This document shows positions 59,962 through 64,000 of a DNA stretch of 64,000 bases, one piece after another (position 1 is the stretch's first letter; each line of letters starts with the position of its first letter). This DNA comes from Rhizobium sp. 2MFCol3.1 (GTDB taxonomy: Bacteria > Pseudomonadota > Alphaproteobacteria > Rhizobiales > Rhizobiaceae). Below the pieces are notes generated by a model. It was not told where the DNA came from. It was given only the letters and a program-made list of their open reading frames with translations, and searched no databases. The DNA lies in the NCBI RefSeq assembly GCF_000377565.1, contig NZ_KB898375.1, positions 1 to 64,000 of the forward strand. The letters run 5' to 3'. The translations under genes and the position numbers were made by a program.

Positions 59962-61782
59962 TCAGGCGGCGGCGTAGCGGCGCACCATGCCATGGTTTCC
60001 CGGCTGCAGGTTGAACTGGCCGAGCAGATGCATCAGCTTGGCGGCTTCCTGGGCGAGACCGTGACTTGCGGCCGTCTGCTCCTCGACCATGGCGGCGTTC
60101 TGCTGGGTGCCCTGGTCCATGGTGTTGACGGCGGTGTTGATCTCGGCAAGGCCGGTCGACTGTTCGCGGGTGGCGGTGACGATTGCGTCGACATGGCGGC
60201 TGATATCCTGCACCTGGCCGACAATCGTCTCCAGCGACTTGCCGGTTTCGCCGACGAGGCTGACGCCGGAGCGAACCTGGGCGTTGGAGGCCGAGATCAG
60301 GCTCTCGATCTCCTTGGCGGCTGTGGCCGAACGCTGTGCGAGCTCGCGCACTTCCTGGGCGACGACGGCAAAACCCTTGCCGGCTTCGCCAGCGCGCGCG
60401 GCTTCGACGCCTGCGTTGAGCGCCAGGAGATTGGTCTGGAAGGCGATGTCGTCGATGACGCTGATGATGTTGGCGATCTTCTGTGAGGATTGCTCGATCT
60501 CGGTCATGGCGGAGACGGCCTTGCGGACGATGTTGCCGGATTCCTCGGCGCCACCACGGGTGCGCGACACGAGGCTACCGGCCTCCTCGGCGCGGCGGGC
60601 GGTGTCCTTCACCGTGGTGGTGATCTCTTCGAGTGCAGCAGCCGTTTCCTCGATCGAGGCGGCCTGCTGCTCGGTGCGCCGCGCAAGACCATCGGCGGCG
60701 TTGCGGATCTCGCCGGCGCCGGCGTCGATGGCGTGGGCGTTATGACCGACCTCTTCCAGCGCTTCGCTGAGCTTGGCGACCGAGGCGTTGAAATCGTTGC
60801 GCAGGCGATCGAGGTGATCGGCGAAAGGCTGCTCGATGCGATGGGCGAGATCGCCTTCAGACAATGCGCCGAGGGCACCCGCCAGCGCTTCGACGGCATG
60901 ATTGATCTCGGCCGCCTCGCGCGCCTTGACGGCTTCGTTGCGGGCGCGCTCGTCGCGGGCATGCGCGCGGTTGTCCTCGGCGCTGCGTTCGAGATCGAGG
61001 CGGGCAAAGGCGTTGTCGCGGAAGACGGAGACGGCGGCGGCCATGTCGCCGATCTCGTCATGGCGGTTGGTATAGGGAACGGCGGCTTCGAGATCGCCAT
61101 CGGCAAGGCCTGCCATGCGCGAGGCGATCGTCGTGATCGGCCGCGAGATGCGCTTCCAGGCGAGATAGGCGGCGGCGATGGCGGCAACGAGCGCGACAGC
61201 AAGACCGGCGACAATCGAGACCGTGCCGGCGTAATAGTTGCCGGCAGCCGAGACGAGGCCTGCATCGGTCGACTGACGATCCTTGGCGATCATGCCGTCG
61301 ATCAGCGTCTGGATGTTGTTAGCCGACATGGACAGCTCGCCGCGATAGAGCGAATTGGCCTGGCTGCGCTTGTTGTCGAGCGCGAGCGCGATGATCTTGT
61401 CGGCTACCGCCGTGTCGTTAGCGAGCGCCTTCTGCAGCCGCGCGAAGTTCTGGCTCATGTAATCGCTCTTCGGCTGCTTGTCGAAAGCATCGATGGCGGC
61501 CGCGAGCCGCTGGCGGCGGGTCTTCAGCGTGGTCTCGGCGTTGCGGAAATCGGTCTTGCCGGAGGCCAGCAGATAGTCCGCATAGCTGCGGCGCACGTCG
61601 TTCAGCGTCGTGACGATGGCATGCAGGCGCTCGGTGTTCGGAATGTTTCGGGCGCCGATCTCACGCGTATTGGCTTCGAGACTGGTCAACGCGACGGCGG
61701 CGATAGCGCCCTGCACGAGGGAAATGGCGACGAGGGACAGAAAGAGCACCGGAAGCAGCGTCTTGATCTTCATTTTGAACAT
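59962..61782 (-). CDS. Methyl-accepting chemotaxis protein
   Basis: The 606-residue receptor has a first helix (LLPVLFLSLVAISLVQGAIA), a periplasmic four-helix-bundle-like sensor (about 35-185, with NIPNTERLHAIVTTLNDVRR), a second helix (IVAGLAVALVAAIAAAYLAW), HAMP (RISRPITTIASRMAGLADGD) and a signalling domain with tip DDIAFQTNLLALNAGVEAAR. It ends GMVRRYAAA without a CheR-docking pentapeptide. I use the ATG at 61782; one at 61773 is possible. The signalling region closely resembles that of the receptor at 53893. Confidence 0.94.
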   Translation of the reverse strand: MFKMKIKTLLPVLFLSLVAISLVQGAIAAVALTSLEANTREIGARNIPNTERLHAIVTTLNDVRRSYADYLLASGKTDFRNAETTLKTRRQRLAAAIDAFDKQPKSDYMSQNFARLQKALANDTAVADKIIALALDNKRSQANSLYRGELSMSANNIQTLIDGMIAKDRQSTDAGLVSAAGNYYAGTVSIVAGLAVALVAAIAAAYLAWKRISRPITTIASRMAGLADGDLEAAVPYTNRHDEIGDMAAAVSVFRDNAFARLDLERSAEDNRAHARDERARNEAVKAREAAEINHAVEALAGALGALSEGDLAHRIEQPFADHLDRLRNDFNASVAKLSEALEEVGHNAHAIDAGAGEIRNAADGLARRTEQQAASIEETAAALEEITTTVKDTARRAEEAGSLVSRTRGGAEESGNIVRKAVSAMTEIEQSSQKIANIISVIDDIAFQTNLLALNAGVEAARAGEAGKGFAVVAQEVRELAQRSATAAKEIESLISASNAQVRSGVSLVGETGKSLETIVGQVQDISRHVDAIVTATREQSTGLAEINTAVNTMDQGTQQNAAMVEEQTAASHGLAQEAAKLMHLLGQFNLQPGNHGMVRRYAAA

Positions 61783-61989
61783 AGCATTGTCTCGAATGCG
61801 GCCGACCGACATGCCACAGCGATCGGGGGGTCGATCCGCTGGCGTCTGCGCCTTTGATTGTGCCGGAAAAGGGGCCGGGCGCTCATGCCCGTGCTGCGTC
61901 ATGCATTGCCGATCACTAAACAAGGCAATTGGTAAAATTTGATTAAAAGTAATACTTTTTGAACATTCCGGCCGCAACACCACGATAAA

Positions 61990-62019
61990 AGAGCCGCTCA
62001 CGCTGGGCGTGGCGGCTCT
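61990..62019 (-). terminator. Terminator after the PAS chemoreceptor gene
   Basis: AGAGCCGC-T-CACGC (61990-62003) pairs with GCGTGGCGGCTCT (62007-62019), with one bulged base, a three-base loop, and TTTTA following on the minus strand. It separates the two chemoreceptor transcripts. Confidence 0.8.
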
Positions 62020-62059
62020 CGTTTTGCTCGAATATGATATCGGCCGGCGGCCGGAGATA

Positions 62060-63445
62060 TCAGGCGGCGGCGCGCATCTTCGCGGGCGCATCCCGGCGTT
62101 GGCGGAAGGTCGAGGCCAGGCCGTTCAGGGCAGCGGCCTGCTCCGACAGACCGTACACGGCAGCGGCCGTCTCCTCGACGATGGCAGCATTCTGCTGCGT
62201 GGCGCCGTCCATCTGGTTGATCGCCGCATTGATCTCCGTCAGCCCGGAGGATTGCTCGCGTGCGGAATCGGCGATCGTCGTCGCCAGCTGCGATATATGC
62301 GAGAGGTGGCCGATGATATCGCCCAGCGCCTTGCCGGAATCGCTCACCAGCGCGACGCCGCGCTCGACCTGCGTGCCAGAATTGACGATCAGCGTCTTGA
62401 TCTCTTTCGCCGCCTTGGCGGAACGCTGCGCGAGTTCGCGCACTTCCTGGGCAACGACGGCAAAACCGCGTCCAGCCTCGCCGGCGCGCGCCGCCTCGAC
62501 GCCGGCGTTCAAGGCGAGAAGGTTGGTCTGGAAGGCGATCTCGTCGATGACGCCGATGATCTGGTTGATCGCCTTCGAGGACTGGGCGATCTCATCGATC
62601 GCGGCAACCGTCTGGTTGGAGATCTTCTCCGATTCCTCGGCGTCCTGCTTGGCCTTGGCCGAGAAGCTGGCGGCGGTTGCGGCACTTTCGGCGGTGCTCT
62701 TGACGGCTGCTGTCATCTGGTTGAGGGCAGCTGCGGTTTCCTCGACGCTGGCCGCCTGCTTTTCGGTGCGGCGCGCCGTATCGTCGGTGGCGCGGCTGAG
62801 TTCGGCGGTGGTGGCGCGGATCGTTTCGGCGTTCACGGCGAGCTTGCCGAGGATGCCGGCCAGCTGATCGACGGTGCCGTTGAAGTCCTGGCGCAGCCCT
62901 TCATATTCATCCGGGAAGCGCTTATCGAGAAGACAGTCGAGATCGCCGGCGGCGAGCTTTCTGAGAGACGATGCAAGGGTGCGCACGACGTCGGCCTGCT
63001 CTGCAGCCTTGGCCTCGTCGCGCTTGCGGGCTTCGGCTTCCTGGCGGCGCATCTTCACCACGTCGCGAATGTCCTGCCAGAAGACGACCTGCGCGTTGCG
63101 GCCGGCGATGTTGGCCTGCAGGATCGTCGCCAGAACCGGCAGCGGCGTGCCATCGAGGCGCTGGTGATCCCATTCGAAACGGGCCATGCCGTTCTTCTTG
63201 ATCTCGGCAAAAATGGCGACGGCGGCTTCGCTGGTCGGGCGGCCATCTGATTGCACTGATGGTGAAAGCTTGGCCGGGTGGATGCCGATGATCTTGTCTC
63301 GCGGCAAGTCGAGCATCACTTCCATCGCATGGTTGCAATCGACGATGTGCTCATCTTCCAGTACGTAATACGCATCCGGCGAGCGCATGAAAATAAAATC
63401 GGAGATTTCCTGCCTGAACGACAATGCACTTTTAAATAGTTTCAC
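62060..63445 (-). CDS. Soluble PAS-containing methyl-accepting chemotaxis protein
   Basis: The 461-residue receptor has no membrane helix. A PAS domain (about 15-130: SDFIFMRSPDAYYVLEDEHI, GMARFEWDHQRLDGTPLPVL, VVFWQDIRDVV) is followed by a HAMP-like linker (about 150-200) and a signalling domain with the tip DEIAFQTNLLALNAGVEAAR. The PAS type suggests cytoplasmic sensing of redox or metabolic state; the cofactor is unknown. It ends PAKMRAAA, without a CheR-docking motif. Confidence 0.93.
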   Translation of the reverse strand: MKLFKSALSFRQEISDFIFMRSPDAYYVLEDEHIVDCNHAMEVMLDLPRDKIIGIHPAKLSPSVQSDGRPTSEAAVAIFAEIKKNGMARFEWDHQRLDGTPLPVLATILQANIAGRNAQVVFWQDIRDVVKMRRQEAEARKRDEAKAAEQADVVRTLASSLRKLAAGDLDCLLDKRFPDEYEGLRQDFNGTVDQLAGILGKLAVNAETIRATTAELSRATDDTARRTEKQAASVEETAAALNQMTAAVKSTAESAATAASFSAKAKQDAEESEKISNQTVAAIDEIAQSSKAINQIIGVIDEIAFQTNLLALNAGVEAARAGEAGRGFAVVAQEVRELAQRSAKAAKEIKTLIVNSGTQVERGVALVSDSGKALGDIIGHLSHISQLATTIADSAREQSSGLTEINAAINQMDGATQQNAAIVEETAAAVYGLSEQAAALNGLASTFRQRRDAPAKMRAAA

Positions 63446-63570
63446 AGCATAACCCTCGTTTTGACGCGAGAATTGATGCGGTACGTTAAATTGTAGTAAA
63501 TTTTTACTTTCGCAAATTCACCCGCCAAAAAGCATAAATTCATACTATTGGATATGGCGTTCCCACAGCC

Positions 63571-64000
63571 TTAACGGCGCATGAAAGCTTCGAATGCGGC
63601 GCGAGCCTCAGCACTTTGCAGCCGGGCGGCGAAGTGGCGGGCTTCCTCGTCGATGCGGGCAATGGTCTCTTCGCGGTCGCCGCGGATGAGATCGCGCGAG
63701 AGGCGCAACGCTTCGGGCGGCTTGGCGGCGAGCTTTGCGGCGAGGCTGAGCGTTTCCGCCTCGACCTGGTTCGGCTCCGCAAGCTTGAAGACCAGGCCGG
63801 CATCCCTCGCCTCCCCGCCGGAGAAGGGTTCGCCGGCGGCGAGCATGGCGAAGGCGCGCTGGGCGCCCATGATGCGCGGCGCGAGCAGGCTGGAGGCGGC
63901 TTCCGGTACCAGAGCGAGATCGACGAAGGGGGTGCGGAACTGGCTGCGGGCGGAAGCGATCGTCAGGTCGCAATGCAGATGCATGGTGGTGCCGATGCCG
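63571..64000 (-). CDS. Enoyl-CoA hydratase/isomerase family, C-terminal part
   Basis: The frame enters from beyond the window and reads GIGTTMHLHCDLTIASARSQ, the second oxyanion-hole block of crotonases, then FRTPFVDLALVPEAASSLLA with the Glu typical of hydratases (VPEAASS). The C-terminal LRLSRDLIRG and EEARHFAARLQSAEARAAFE complete the fold. About 143 residues are present; the N-terminal half is outside. The substrate is unknown. Confidence 0.9.
   Translation of the reverse strand, partial: GIGTTMHLHCDLTIASARSQFRTPFVDLALVPEAASSLLAPRIMGAQRAFAMLAAGEPFSGGEARDAGLVFKLAEPNQVEAETLSLAAKLAAKPPEALRLSRDLIRGDREETIARIDEEARHFAARLQSAEARAAFEAFMRR

Overview
The window reads as a chromosomal segment of a Rhizobium-type alphaproteobacterium (Rhizobium etli/leguminosarum group is my best guess). 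The evidence is high G+C, a ctaCDBGE cytochrome c oxidase cluster next to tldD, the bioMNY biotin transporter, DUF1344 and Atu4866-type proteins, a two-domain RibB, several soluble and membrane chemoreceptors, and many palindromic intergenic repeats of the RIME kind. No rRNA, tRNA, CRISPR or prophage was seen.

Left end (1-3.6 kb): the first 55 bases are the N-terminus of an IS110-family transposase on the minus strand. Its non-coding end (about 56-241) interrupts a copy of an intergenic palindrome found elsewhere in the window. A gene-poor stretch follows, then a VOC protein and a divergent LysR/AEC-transporter pair. From 3.8 to 7.6 kb the minus strand carries rnhA, thrB, ispH, SURF1 and DUF983. 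From 13 to 18.4 kb it carries ctaE, ctaG, a 42-residue CoxF-like gene, ctaB, ctaD and ctaC. To my knowledge these two groups are adjacent in related rhizobia. Here they are split by about 5.4 kb of accessory genes: a chloramphenicol-phosphotransferase-like kinase, an Imm50-like protein, a divergent MFS/AraC pair, small membrane proteins and a frameshifted gene.

Core stretch (18.7-39.6 kb): ialB, tldD, an sRNA candidate with its own promoter and terminator, a lone accessory gene, a MazG-like protein, a D,D-carboxypeptidase with SPOR domain, a polysaccharide deacetylase, pdxH, a surface lipoprotein, a J-domain protein, fabI, a histidine phosphatase, a large CHASE-PAS-GGDEF-EAL sensor, aroC, ribB, a KTSC protein, a YcaQ-like DNA glycosylase, bioMNY and a thioesterase.

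Right part (39.7-64 kb): a 293-bp structured element with 32-bp terminal inverted repeats ends one base before a histone-deacetylase-like gene and carries that gene's ribosome binding site. Then xseB, dxs, tlyA and an rRNA uracil methyltransferase form an ordered backbone broken by two accessory blocks. The first holds a lipoprotein pair, an SDR, a HEPN-MNT toxin-antitoxin pair and a pirin. The second holds Atu4866-SDR with a divergent AraC, a Ca2+/H+ exchanger, a K+ channel, a divergent EamA/LysR pair and a chemoreceptor. The window ends with a TetR/RidA pair sharing a triple operator, two more chemoreceptors and the C-terminal part of an enoyl-CoA hydratase.

All family names come from recognising motifs by eye; no database search was run.
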